Below are positions 12,528-22,334 of a DNA stretch of 64,000 nt, one piece after another. The number at the start of each line of letters is the position of its first letter. The stretch's first letter is position 1. Origin of the DNA: Trissonchulus latispiculum (lineage: Eukaryota > Nematoda > Enoplea > Enoplida > Ironidae); NCBI GenBank assembly GCA_030248195.1, contig JASAND010011161.1, positions 22,977 through 86,976 on the forward strand, written 5' to 3'. The notes beneath the pieces are model-generated. The model ran no database searches, was not told the origin of the DNA, and saw only the letters and a list, made by a program, of their open reading frames with translations. Made by a program: the position numbers and the translations under genes.

Positions 12528-12601
<74 letters not shown>
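12528..12601. repeat. (TA)n microsatellite
   Basis: TA repeat with one AA interruption, directly adjoining the right end of the large palindrome. Confidence 0.95.
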
Positions 12602-12607
<6 letters not shown>

Positions 12608-12756
12608 AAATATAAACTTATATATAAACTTTCTATTGGAAGTAAAATTTATATATATATATATATATAGCCGAAGGTGACCTACCTCCGGCTCCGGATC
12701 CCACCTCCGTCCGCTGTCCGATCCCTAATAATATATATATATCCCTAATATATATA

Positions 12757-15268
12757 TGTCAGCGTAAAACTGTAGAATCAGGAATTCTGCAGAATTACTG
12801 AAATTTTCAGGAATTCTACAGAATCCCTGAACATTTCAGTAAAACTGTAGAATTACGGCGAAACTTGACTTATTCTACAGTTTTCCTGATATTTTCAGGA
12901 ATTCTGTAGAATTCCGTCTTTCCTTCAGGAAAACTGTGGAATTATGGTTAAACTTGAATTATTCAACAGTTTTCCTGAAATTCTGAGGGATTCTGCAGAA
13001 TACTGTGTTTATTTTCAGCACTCATTCTCAAATTCAAATTTTCAGTACTCATATAGTTCCTTCCTTTTCTATTTCCCTGTACTTGGTTTGATTTTTTCGA
13101 AAATTATTTAACCATATAAGTTAAAATTTACTTTTTACAGTCAGTCAAACTTTTACAATCGACCAACGAAAGTTTTTAAATTATATACTCAATCAATCAT
13201 TAAAGTTTGAAATCACCAATTATCAAAATATTTAATTTTTAACATTAGGTCAAACGTTACTACTTCCCCTACTTTTTTCTCACTTTTTAGAAGCAGTCAA
13301 CCATTATTGAAATTTTAACTTACCAAATTAAAGTTTTAAAGTCTGACCAAAAAATTGCTTTGTTTATACTGATTTTTAATTTTTTATTTTTAATTTGAAA
13401 AAATTAAAATTCATCAAAAGAAGCCGAACATGGGCTAATTTTCCACCAAACAGGTAGTTGCGAACGTGTTTAAAAACAGTTTTGTTTGCATTGATTGAGA
13501 TATGAAATAATGATTGCTTGTAAACAGTTTGAAAAAGTACGAAATCTGATGTTGAAAAATTTAAAACATTATTATATATAATTGGTTATTTCGAAAAATT
13601 TAAAATATTATTATAATTGGTTATTTCGAAAAATTTAAAAACATTTTTATAATTGGTTATTTCAAATTTTAATGTTTGAATACGTTTGTTTAATATTCAA
13701 ATACGACTTACATAACTTATTAAGCAGTTATAAGGAAAAGTTTGTGTTTACTCCTGTAGATAAGGCATCACAAAATATAGCTATCATTTGTAAAGAATTT
13801 TACATTTATTCTGTATTTAAGGAACTAGGAATACTAAATACTACAAACAACAACACTTATCGTGAAATTCAACCAGATAATGAAAATAGTATAATAAATA
13901 GAATAAATGCATTTTGTAAATCTCTTAATATCAGCTGTAATGACAACAACAAACTATCATTTATCTATATAATTCCAAAATTTCACAAAACTCCCATAAA
14001 ATTCAGAACTATAATAGCTAGTCGTAACACTTCTTGCAGTCCTCTTTTAATTACTCTAGATAAAATATTCAAGCTTATTTCCATAAGTAGAAATAGGCGA
14101 AGTAAAATATTGGAATGTACTACAAACTGTAATCCTTTTTGGATCATCGATAGCAATAAACCTATACTAAAAACACTACAACAGTAAAATGGAAATAAAA
14201 TGGCCCAAACAATTAATACTTATGACTTTGCTACCTTGTATACTACATTGCAGCATAACACTATCATTTCTGCTTTAAGCCATATAATAAACAATGATAT
14301 GACTAACCGTATTCATATACGATATGGCAAAGCGTATTGGGGAAACGGTGCACCTAAATATACTACATACACTAAAACCGATATTATAAATATGTTACAT
14401 TTTTTAAATGCTGCCCCAACAATAGCTAATCTAACCTTAAGCTATTTTGAGCATAAATTTATAACCGATAAAGATAATTCACACCTGGCTAAGTTTCTTA
14501 TCTACGTATATAGATACATTGACGATGTCACAACCATTAATGACCACAACGTCTTGGAAAGAAATCAAACTAAAATTTATCCCCCAGATTTAGAACTAAA
14601 TAAAGTTAATTCAAGTAATAAAGAAGCGAATGTACTGGACTTAAACATAAGTATCTCTAATGAAACTTTCACTACTAAAATGTATGACAAAAGGGAAGAT
14701 TTCGATTTTTGTACTTACAAATTCCCTCCCTGTATCGCATCGTAGGTGTTGATTCATATTTGTTATCTATTGTACCCTCAGTATTTTGAGTAGCTTGCTT
14801 ATGCATAGTAATCCTTTACCCCTAGGATGTTTTATGCACAGAATATATTATGTTTCTTATTGGCCTATGTGTATGTTCTTATTGGTACCTATCGTTCTAA
14901 AAATTTTCTCTTGGTTGATCGTAAAATAATTGTAAAAGGTTGGCTGACTATATTTGAAACAACAGGAACTGTATGAGCATTGAAAATTTGAATTTGATAA
15001 TGAAAATTGAAAATAAAAACGGTATTCTGCGGAATTCCTCAAAATTTGAGGAAAACTGTTGAATAATTCAAGTTTAACCATAGTTCCACAGTTTTCCTGA
15101 ACAAAATAAGGAATTCTACAGAATCCCTGAAAATATCAGGAAAACTGTAGAATAAATCAAGTTTCGCCGTAATTCTACAGTTTTACTGAAATGGTCAGGA
15201 ATTCTGTAGAATTCCTGAAAATTTCAGTAATTCTGCAGAATTCCTGATTCTACCGTTTTACGGTGACA
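12757..15268 (+). mobile_element. Penelope-like RT element with terminal inverted repeats, copy 2
   Basis: The inverted ends are long here, roughly 12757-13065 and 14960-15268, and start TGTCAGCGTAAAACTGTAG on the left. They consist of repeated units around AGAATTCCTGAAATTTTCAGG and CAGTTTTCCTGA. Both outer boundaries are TATATA. The interior from about 13145 to 14900 is nearly identical to copy 1 (3195-5010), so both copies are young relative to each other. The RT gene inside is broken. Confidence 0.75.
13672..14745 (+). pseudogene. Penelope-like reverse transcriptase, nonsense plus deletion (copy 2)
   Basis: The sequence matches copy 1 closely but has two different lesions. A T-to-A change creates TAA at 14185-14187, ending the first frame. 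A 68-bp deletion relative to copy 1 (its 4460-4527), flanked by AA microhomology, removes the segment with the QIGIPMGT motif. The later frame (14200-14745) keeps TYDFATLYTTL and the YIDDVTTIN catalytic box. The deletion happens to put the two parts of the core in one frame, but with an essential motif lost the enzyme should be inactive. Confidence 0.75.
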
Positions 15269-15299
15269 TATATATAGAAGCATATCATGTCCTTTGTGG

Positions 15300-15560
15300 A
15301 GCATGCGCCACATAGATTTCCTATGTGGACGCAGCTGAGCTTAGGCTTAAAAAATGGCTTAGGCTTAGACGTGTAAAAGCACGCTCTGTGCTTAGCCTAA
15401 CACGCTCTCGGTAACTCGGTAAGCCTAAAAAGCCATTTGCGCCACATAGATTGCCTATGTGGACGCAGCTCACATAGGCGGTTGCACACTGTATACCCTA
15501 TGTGGACGCAATTTTTGCGTCCACATGGGGTATACAGTGGGAATTGCGTCCACAAATGGG
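15300..15560. repeat. Cluster of short palindromes built on CATAGGNNNNCCTATG-like units
   Basis: The motif GCCACATAGATTNCCTATGTGG occurs twice (about 15308 and 15440). A near-perfect hairpin lies at 15487-15539: CACTGTATACCCTATGTGG pairs with its complement, 25-bp arms and a 3-base loop, with one G-T type mismatch. TTAGGCTTA-type repeats lie between. No gene is seen. Confidence 0.7.
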
Positions 15561-15585
15561 GTGTTTTACATTTATATTATATATG

Positions 15586-15591
<6 letters not shown>

Positions 15592-15671
<80 letters not shown>
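15592..15671. repeat. (TA)n microsatellite
   Basis: About 80 bp of uninterrupted TA repeat. Confidence 0.95.
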
Positions 15672-15675
<4 letters not shown>

Positions 15676-16566
15676 GGATCGGACAGCGGGCGGAGGAGGG
15701 ATCCGGAGCCGGAGGTAGGTCACCTTCGGCTGGAGCCGGAGGTAGACTAAGAATGATACTAAATTTTAAAAACTGTTTATGGAATTCTGAACTTAATTTT
15801 CGCAGCGTTTGGCTGTATTGTCATTGTCGATCTTCGGCCACTATAGAAAACAAGCATCTGAATATTTTAATGCATTTAAATATATGATGATTACAGGTTT
15901 TTATAAATTTCAAATGTGCTTTTTAGTGTGTTCAGTAAGAAAATGTTTTGTAAAACCCTGTGTTTTCCCTGAAATTCACTTTTTCTCAATATAAACCCGT
16001 TTTCCACGGTTTTTACAGCACTTGTAACTATATATACATATGTAGTTACATATGTGTAACTTTCGCTTGCTACGTACTGAATAAAAATAAAACACATATA
16101 CACTCGTCGAAGATTTGCTTTTGAATAGCCCCTCAGACGTTGAGAATGTTTTAGAGACAGCGATAATTTTGGTCTCAGAATCTTTTAAACTTTTACATTT
16201 CGACAATAAATTGTATATATTTCTGCGATTTCCTGAAATTTGAAACATGTGTATATATAAATTACGTTCAACGTGCTTTTTCTATTGGCAGCGTTGCTTA
16301 AAATAATGAAGGCTATACCATACCGACAGTATGTGCTCAACTATATGCACAAACTAAAGCAAACAGAAGTGAAATATAGCGAGATGTTATCTTTACGCTT
16401 CAGGTGGAAATTAGAGTGTGCTTTTGGGCGTTTATTAAAATTTCGTGTGCTTTTTTAAAAGTGTAAGGCATAATAAAAAACAAACAATCAGTGGATGCTT
16501 AATATATAATATCGTTCATTGAAACTTTCTATTGGAAGTAAAATTTAGCTCATTTGCGTATTGATG

Positions 16567-16972
16567 GGCAGGCGCGTAACCAGGGGGGGGGAAATGGGGG
16601 AATTCCCCCCCGAAATTTTGTTGCCACCCAGGAATTTTTTCCTTCCATGTGTAGAACGTCTATTTTTCAAAAAGATTTCGCGCCTTCGGCGCGTATTTAT
16701 TTAAATTTTACCTTCATAATATGGATTTGGAACGCCAAAAATGAGTTCTAAATACCCTATTGGGTGTGATTGGCCCAGTTTGTGCATCATTTGCGTGCAT
16801 GAAAACGTATTGAACCTCATTTCGCTTCTTTAATTCAAAGAATGCTTTGAAAAAATTCCTCAGCCGTTACAAATTTGAAAAATTTTTCAACTTCTGGGGG
16901 GCGATGCCCCCCAGACTCCCAGCCAAATTTTGGCATTCCCCCCTCGAAAATTTTTTCTGGCTACGCTAGTGG
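16567..16972. repeat. MITE-like element with GCGTARCCAG ends
   Basis: The left end reads GGCGCGTAACCAGGGGGG and the right end CTGGCTACGCTAG, which is the imperfect complement. Inside, both ends have G-runs followed by GGAATTCCCCCCC-like sequence. The internal palindrome CGCGCCTTCGGCGCG at 16679 also occurs at 31284 and, in part, at 6220. No coding frame is convincing. No target duplication was seen. Confidence 0.5.
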
Positions 16973-16981
16973 TGATGGACA

Positions 16982-17310
16982 CCGGATATTTTTTCCGGAT
17001 ATCCGCCTATTTTGCGTTAACGGATATCCGGATATCCGGTTATCCGCCTATTCCAAACTTAATTTCAAGAAAATGTTTCGATTTTGAAGTTAAATTTTCA
17101 ATTTTTCGGCAGGTAGTGAATGTCTGTCATACAACCAAGCAGCTACCTTTCTTTCAAAAATATTTTCAGAGGAATGTTTGAAAAATATTTTAAAATTTTT
17201 GAAATTTTCGTAAAAATTTGCTAATTTTTCCTTGTTTTGACTGAATGTACACGGATATCCGGATATCCGGATATTTTTCTCAAATCGGATATTATCCGGA
17301 TATAAAAATT
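16982..17310. repeat. GGATATCCGGATATCC palindrome clusters
   Basis: The 8-mer palindrome GGATATCC recurs at 16984-17045 and again at 17248-17310, about 250 bp apart. In both places it is chained as GGATATCCGGATATCC or with GGATATT variants. The two clusters bracket a T-rich spacer and may be the ends of a small foldback element. Confidence 0.6.
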
Positions 17311-19030
17311 ATCCCGGATAAATATTATTATATTATTATATAATATATAAATTATTATTATTATATAAATTTTATTATTATAAAAAATTAAAAAATAAAA
17401 TTCCAGTGCATAATTTGAATGTGTATTAAGTGCAAATAGACGATGTAACTAGATGGCGGCTGGCGCAGCCCAGAAATAAAAGTAAAAATGTATAAATACG
17501 AGCCGAAGCCACGAAAATGTTTTAGAAAATTACAATTTTTACTTAAAAATCAATAAAATTTAAATGGATTTTCGTAGAAAAATGTAGGCCACTTGGCCTC
17601 AACGGCCAAAATTATTTATTCCATCGACTCCTAAATTTAGGCCATGGCCTAAGCTATGGCCTAAAAAAACCTTGGCTACAGGGCTCAACTCTAGCGTAGA
17701 TACGGGGGCGCGGGGGTTGCGGCAGCCCTCCCCGAAATAATGGCTTTGCCCCCTGAAAACATTGTGCAAAAGAAATTTTACGCCCGCGCGGCGTTTAACT
17801 TTATTAGAAACATGCACAAATTGTATAACATTAATGCTTCAAATTAGCTCAGCATAGATGCATTTTCTACACCATAAGAATTGTCTTATAGTTCTATATT
17901 ATAAGACTAAGTCAAACTAGACTAGGCAAAACAGACCCATCGGTAAAACTCGTTTGGCTTCGGCTGTTTCATTCTTGTGCTCAGTGGTGTGGTGTTCTGT
18001 TGATGTTTGGTCGTGTGTTTCCATTGTTGGTGTTTGCCCCATTAGCGATTTGTTGTCCGTTGTGGGTATTCCCTTTGGCTTGTTTGTTGTTGTAGGTGTT
18101 TGTTTAGGGTTGGAGCAAATTGGAAGCGCAAAATGCAGCATCAGAGCACCTAAAGACTAGCCAGAGTGGGCCTGGAGTACGGAAAGCGGTAAAGTCAGAG
18201 CATGGTGAAGAAACTAGATACGGAAATACTCAACTTCGTAACAGGTTAGGAGTGAGCGGAGCAAATGATGAGCAATACTGAGAAGAAAGTAAGAGCATTC
18301 AGAAGCAGTTGCCTAGTAAACTTCAGGCATTGGAACAAATAGGCTCACAATTGAAGCAATTTGAGAGACGTACGGATTCATACAGATCAAGTTAGAAATA
18401 CGTAATGTGTGTTTTGAGCAATCGTGAACCCCACTGGAGCAGCCTAGGAGTAAGTAAGATCTGTTTTGGAGCAGAACATTCGAGAGCAAGCGCGAGTTGT
18501 GTCGGAGCAGGGCAAAACTAACTACAGAGCTTGTCGTAGGTGCAAACCTATTAGTTAAAATGTGACGCGGAAATTGGCCATTGTATTGCAGGTAAGAGCA
18601 ATGAAAGGATTGGCTAAACAGCTTCGACTGCTGCTATTCAGATTTCGAGCAGTCTCGGGTTCAAATTTTCAAATGGCTTAAATTTTTTGCTTGTGTTTTA
18701 CAAATCAAACTGTTTTGCTGTAGTGCCGCTTTAGTATCTGTTATATTGAGTTGGGTATTTAGCTACAATATTTCAGTAATAAATTCCTAAATAGATAATC
18801 CTGCCAACCCAAACCCTATCCCTATCTTATCCTACTAAGCCAAACTTAGCAATCTGCAAACTCATCCAAATTTTGACCCGCTTACTCATTTTCATTTTGG
18901 GCGTCCAATAAAAATCTACGCACAAATAACTTTTGCTTCAAAGAATGTACATTAAGCTATAGTTCTGATCATGCATACATGGTACGACACGGAAAATCAG
19001 CTGGTAAGGTTTGAGCGTTAAGCTCGGCTG
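17311..19030. other. No gene recognised
   Basis: An AT-rich TAT/ATT run lies at 17320-17400. Around 17690-17790 there is a G-rich block with GCCCTCCCCGAAATAATGGC, like the degraded mobile blocks elsewhere in the window. 17950-18560 has short open frames on both strands, but none has a recognisable motif or clear splice sites. Confidence 0.4.
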
Positions 19031-19039
19031 GTCCTTGTC

Positions 19040-19505
19040 AGATCGTGTGGGTACACATATACAGCATGGAGCTCTGAAAATAGAAAGAAACTAAGCTCAT
19101 TTTTTAATTCTACGACACTGAAAACCCCACCCCCTATATAAAGTTTTCCCGAAGAATTTGGACAAGTTTTTATTTTAAGCTTGGGTCGACCGTGGTTTCG
19201 GTCGAGGGTCATTCAGGGCACGGAGCTTAAGCAACAGAGGAAAATGAACATCATTTTCGAATTCTACGACCCTGAAAACCCCCTATATAAAGTTTTTCCA
19301 GAGAATTTGGACAATTTTCAATTTTAAGCTTGGGTCAGCAAAGGTTCCGGGCAAGAGTCACGTAGAGCACGGAGCTTACGTAGAATAGGAAAACTAGTAT
19401 CATTTTCGAAATCAGTGACCTTGAAAGCCCCTTATACAAAGTTTTGCCGAAGAATTTGGACAATTTTCAGTTTTAAGCTTGGGTCGACCGTGGTTCCGGT
19501 CGGCC
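19040..19505 (+). repeat. Tandem repeat, about 149-bp unit, about three copies
   Basis: The landmark GAATTTGGACAA occurs at 19154, 19303 and 19452, each preceded by CCCCYTATAYAAAGTTTT and followed by TTTTAAGCTTGGGTC. The block CACGGAGCTTA recurs with the same period (19220, 19369), with a diverged first copy near 19066. The third copy runs into a G/C-rich stretch (19500-19605) of GCGCCTCCGCGCC-like repeats. The TATAAAG in every unit is probably part of the repeat rather than a promoter. Confidence 0.75.
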
Positions 19506-20460
19506 ACAGCGCTGCCTCCAGCGCCTCCGCGCTTCTCCCTCCTCCACCCCCTAATGCCTCAGCGCCTCCGCGCCTCCGCGCCTCCTCCACCTCCTCAACC
19601 CCCTAAAACTACAGCATTTGCCCGTCCCTTACTACTCTTTTTTTTCTTTTAAAAGAATCTTTCTTTAAAATCTTCTTTTCTTTAAAGTCAAATATGAGCG
19701 TAGCTATACAGTGAGTCCTCCTATCGTGAAGTTAGCTCCACGGTTTTATCCCTGACAGAGGGTATGGAATTTTGAAGCGGCTTCGAAACGGGTGTCCAAT
19801 GGTCGGGCGTTAGGCTTTTGCCACAGTACCTCTATTGCGAGGAATATAATCTGGACATTCTGATAGTCTTGTAGAACATGCACACTTATGGCAATTGTTG
19901 AGTAATCTGAACTCCCCGTTCACGACAAAACGGTCAGCTATCTTGAATTGGCGTTGGGTGAGATATGAATATAGTTTTTCGTGCTAAAAGTGCTTTCCTT
20001 CAGTATTAGCTTTGATTGCTCAACTTGGAACCTACGTCTGTCCCGAAATTGATTTGTATTTGGTTCTAGAGATTCCGTAGAAAGTCATGTTTTGATACTG
20101 GACTATTATTTTGAGCCCATTTTATTTCTTTTCGCATTTATTTCGTCGGTGTATTGCCACACCCTTTTTTGGTGTGCGACAGTTGTGCACACTTAATGGC
20201 TTCACGCCTAATAAAAATAAACTGGTTCGACCTGGTTCATTCTCTACATTTGACCAAACAGGCTCCAATTTATTATGAGCACAGTCGAAACTTTTCAAAT
20301 ACAATATTTTGGTGATCTGAAACCAGTCCTGGAGTTTATGCTGCAAACAAGTTTTAGTCATTGTTTTCTTAGGACCGGTTTCTTTTAAAGTATAAAATGA
20401 CCGAATTAAACGTAATAGAAATCAGCGGGGTTAAATCTTGAAAGCTGTTTATTTGATGCT

Positions 20461-20797
20461 GGATTAACCTAAAATTATAATTAATTCAATTAGTCAGACT
20501 GCTTTAATCCGAATCCGCCTGATGAAACTCTGTGATTAAACATTTTAATCCGCTAACAGCTTTTAACTCGTTTAATCCTTGTTGCCGCTCGAGGAATAAA
20601 ACTAGTTGAAAATGCAACAGTCGGATTAATATTAATCTTTGAAGAAGCAACAAGTAAACTGACCGGATTAAAATTAACACATGACTTTTATTCCAAAGTA
20701 AGATTAAAGAAATAGGGCTACATAAAAAGCTTAATCCTTGGTGTATTAAGGAAAGGATTAAATTTAATCTGATGAACTCATTTAACTCTATGGATTA
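20461..20797. promoter_or_regulatory. Dense cluster of TAATCC/GGATTA sites
   Basis: Nine exact TAATCC or GGATTA hexamers lie in 337 bp: 20461, 20515, 20546, 20573, 20623, 20665, 20732, 20755 and 20792. Under 0.2 would be expected at random for equal base use. TAATCC is the known core site of K50 homeodomains (Otx, Pitx, Goosecoid). The cluster could be an enhancer near the 3' end of the 22-40 kb gene. It could equally be a MITE carrying motif arrays, since TTAAC- and AAGGTTT-type arrays occur in other elements in this window. Confidence 0.3.
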
Positions 20798-20899
20798 AAT
20801 TTTTGCCCCAATCCGAGATGCTGTGTTTAGTGCATATTAACTTAAATCTTTAGCCTTTAAGGAAATAGACCCTTAGTACACAACCGATACACCGACTTG

Positions 20900-21572
20900 G
20901 TTGTTATGGCTGGACAGAAGACATCAAAAAGACATCAGAAGACAGAAGACTCTTTGCCTCTTAACCGTTAAAAGACCATTAAAAGGGTTATTATCTCGCC
21001 GTTGAACGAAATTCATGCTTGAGATGTATAGAAGAAATTATATAAGCAAAATTTCGCAAAGTTGTGTTGTATGTATGAGTGTTGCTCACCGGCTCTGCCA
21101 GAGGGTTACCGCAGGCTGAGAACGGGCTGGACGGTCAGATACAGTTTTGACAGATTTTCCGCCCTATCGCTTTTTACCGGCAACTGGCATTAAACTGTCA
21201 AATTTTTCAAATACCTGCTTCATATACACCATGCCACAGGTATTGCAAGAGGAGAAGCTTATGAAACACATGGCGACATCTTTCTGGGTTTCAGCAAAAA
21301 TTGCCGAATTTGGCCAAATTTTAAAATGCTCTCAGTTGCTCGATGGCATATTAAACTATGCGGACTAGGAGGAATGGGTGGAGAACTGCATTTAATTATT
21401 CCTACAAATTGTGGATAATTCTGCACAATTATTAAACAATAGATTACGAATAATTTATTTTAATTAATACACCAATTAATTCACCTATTATGCTTATTAG
21501 TATATACTGTGTCAGCTTATCCTATCCTTTATTGTGAACTTCAATTGAAATATTTTACTGGAAAGGCAGAGT

Positions 21573-21660
<88 letters not shown>

Positions 21661-22148
21661 ACATCTATTTATTAAAATAATATTAGAAATTATCTAAAGG
21701 TTCTAAAGCAGAATTAATTAAAATACTGTTTAATCTCTATTTGCCATAATGGTTATGTACAGTTTCTGTATCATATGAAGTGGGCATTCAATTCTTCCAA
21801 GCAGGAAGCAAAACTTTTGTTTGAAACAAGTCAGCTTCATTCTGTTATCAGTTCATGACCAATCTACGGTGTCGCCATGAACAGCAGTATGTCGATCTCG
21901 ATAAAATTGATCTTAATTAATCAATTTATCTGGCATGAAACGATCAGTCAGATAACACCCTAACAAAATCGATGAGATTTCTAATCGATCGGCTGATTAC
22001 GGAACGGTTTCCTGGTTGTAAGATTCCGTGCTCCATAAGTCTCAGTTAGATCACGTACTGCCAACGAATATCAGTAGTTCTGATGGGATGGAAGAATCCT
22101 GCTAACTGGTTCAGTTCCCACTGGAAGAATGTGTGATACTCTGATCGT
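20900..22148. other. No gene recognised; (TA)n at 21574-21655
   Basis: The stretch contains an 82-bp TA microsatellite and AT-rich sequence. Downstream of the stop at 22149 it is the likely 3' flank of the minus-strand seven-transmembrane gene. I did not identify its polyadenylation site with confidence. Confidence 0.4.
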
Positions 22149-22334
22149 TTATGAATCCTGAGAGCTTCCTGGAGATATTGTACCACCATTATCCTCACCG
22201 TCGTACAGTTGTGTATAGGCTGGTGGCAGCTGTTCTACGGAGGTTGAGGAAACTGCGGTTGCATTGCTGGCTCGGGCTTCAACCGCGCTGCCTGTGGCCC
22301 GGTGTCTTCGAAGGGCAAATGGATCGCGGGCAGT
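22149..22334 (-). CDS. 7TM gene exon 14 (C-terminal tail, stop)
   Basis: Acceptor CTGTTACATTTCAG, 61 codons and TAA at 22149-22151. It encodes a polar tail with [27 protein letters not shown] and a Ser-rich end. PPAY is a PPxY motif, the known ligand of WW domains such as those of NEDD4-type ubiquitin ligases, suggesting regulated trafficking. Linkage to exons 1-12 is by strand and phase. Confidence 0.6.
   Translation of the reverse strand, partial: TARDPFALRRHRATGSAVEARASNATAVSSTSVEQLPPAYTQLYDGEDNGGTISPGSSQDS

Larger units (their letters stand above)
12668..15735. repeat. Short inverted repeats flanking RT element copy 2
   Basis: A block of about 62 bp containing CCGAAGGTGACCTACCTCCG and GTCCGATCCCTAATA (12668-12731) recurs in reverse orientation at 15671-15735, adjoining TA repeat. 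RT element copy 2 therefore sits inside an older inverted arrangement. The segment AACTTTCTATTGGAAGTAAA at 12624 also recurs at 16522 in direct orientation. Confidence 0.6.
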
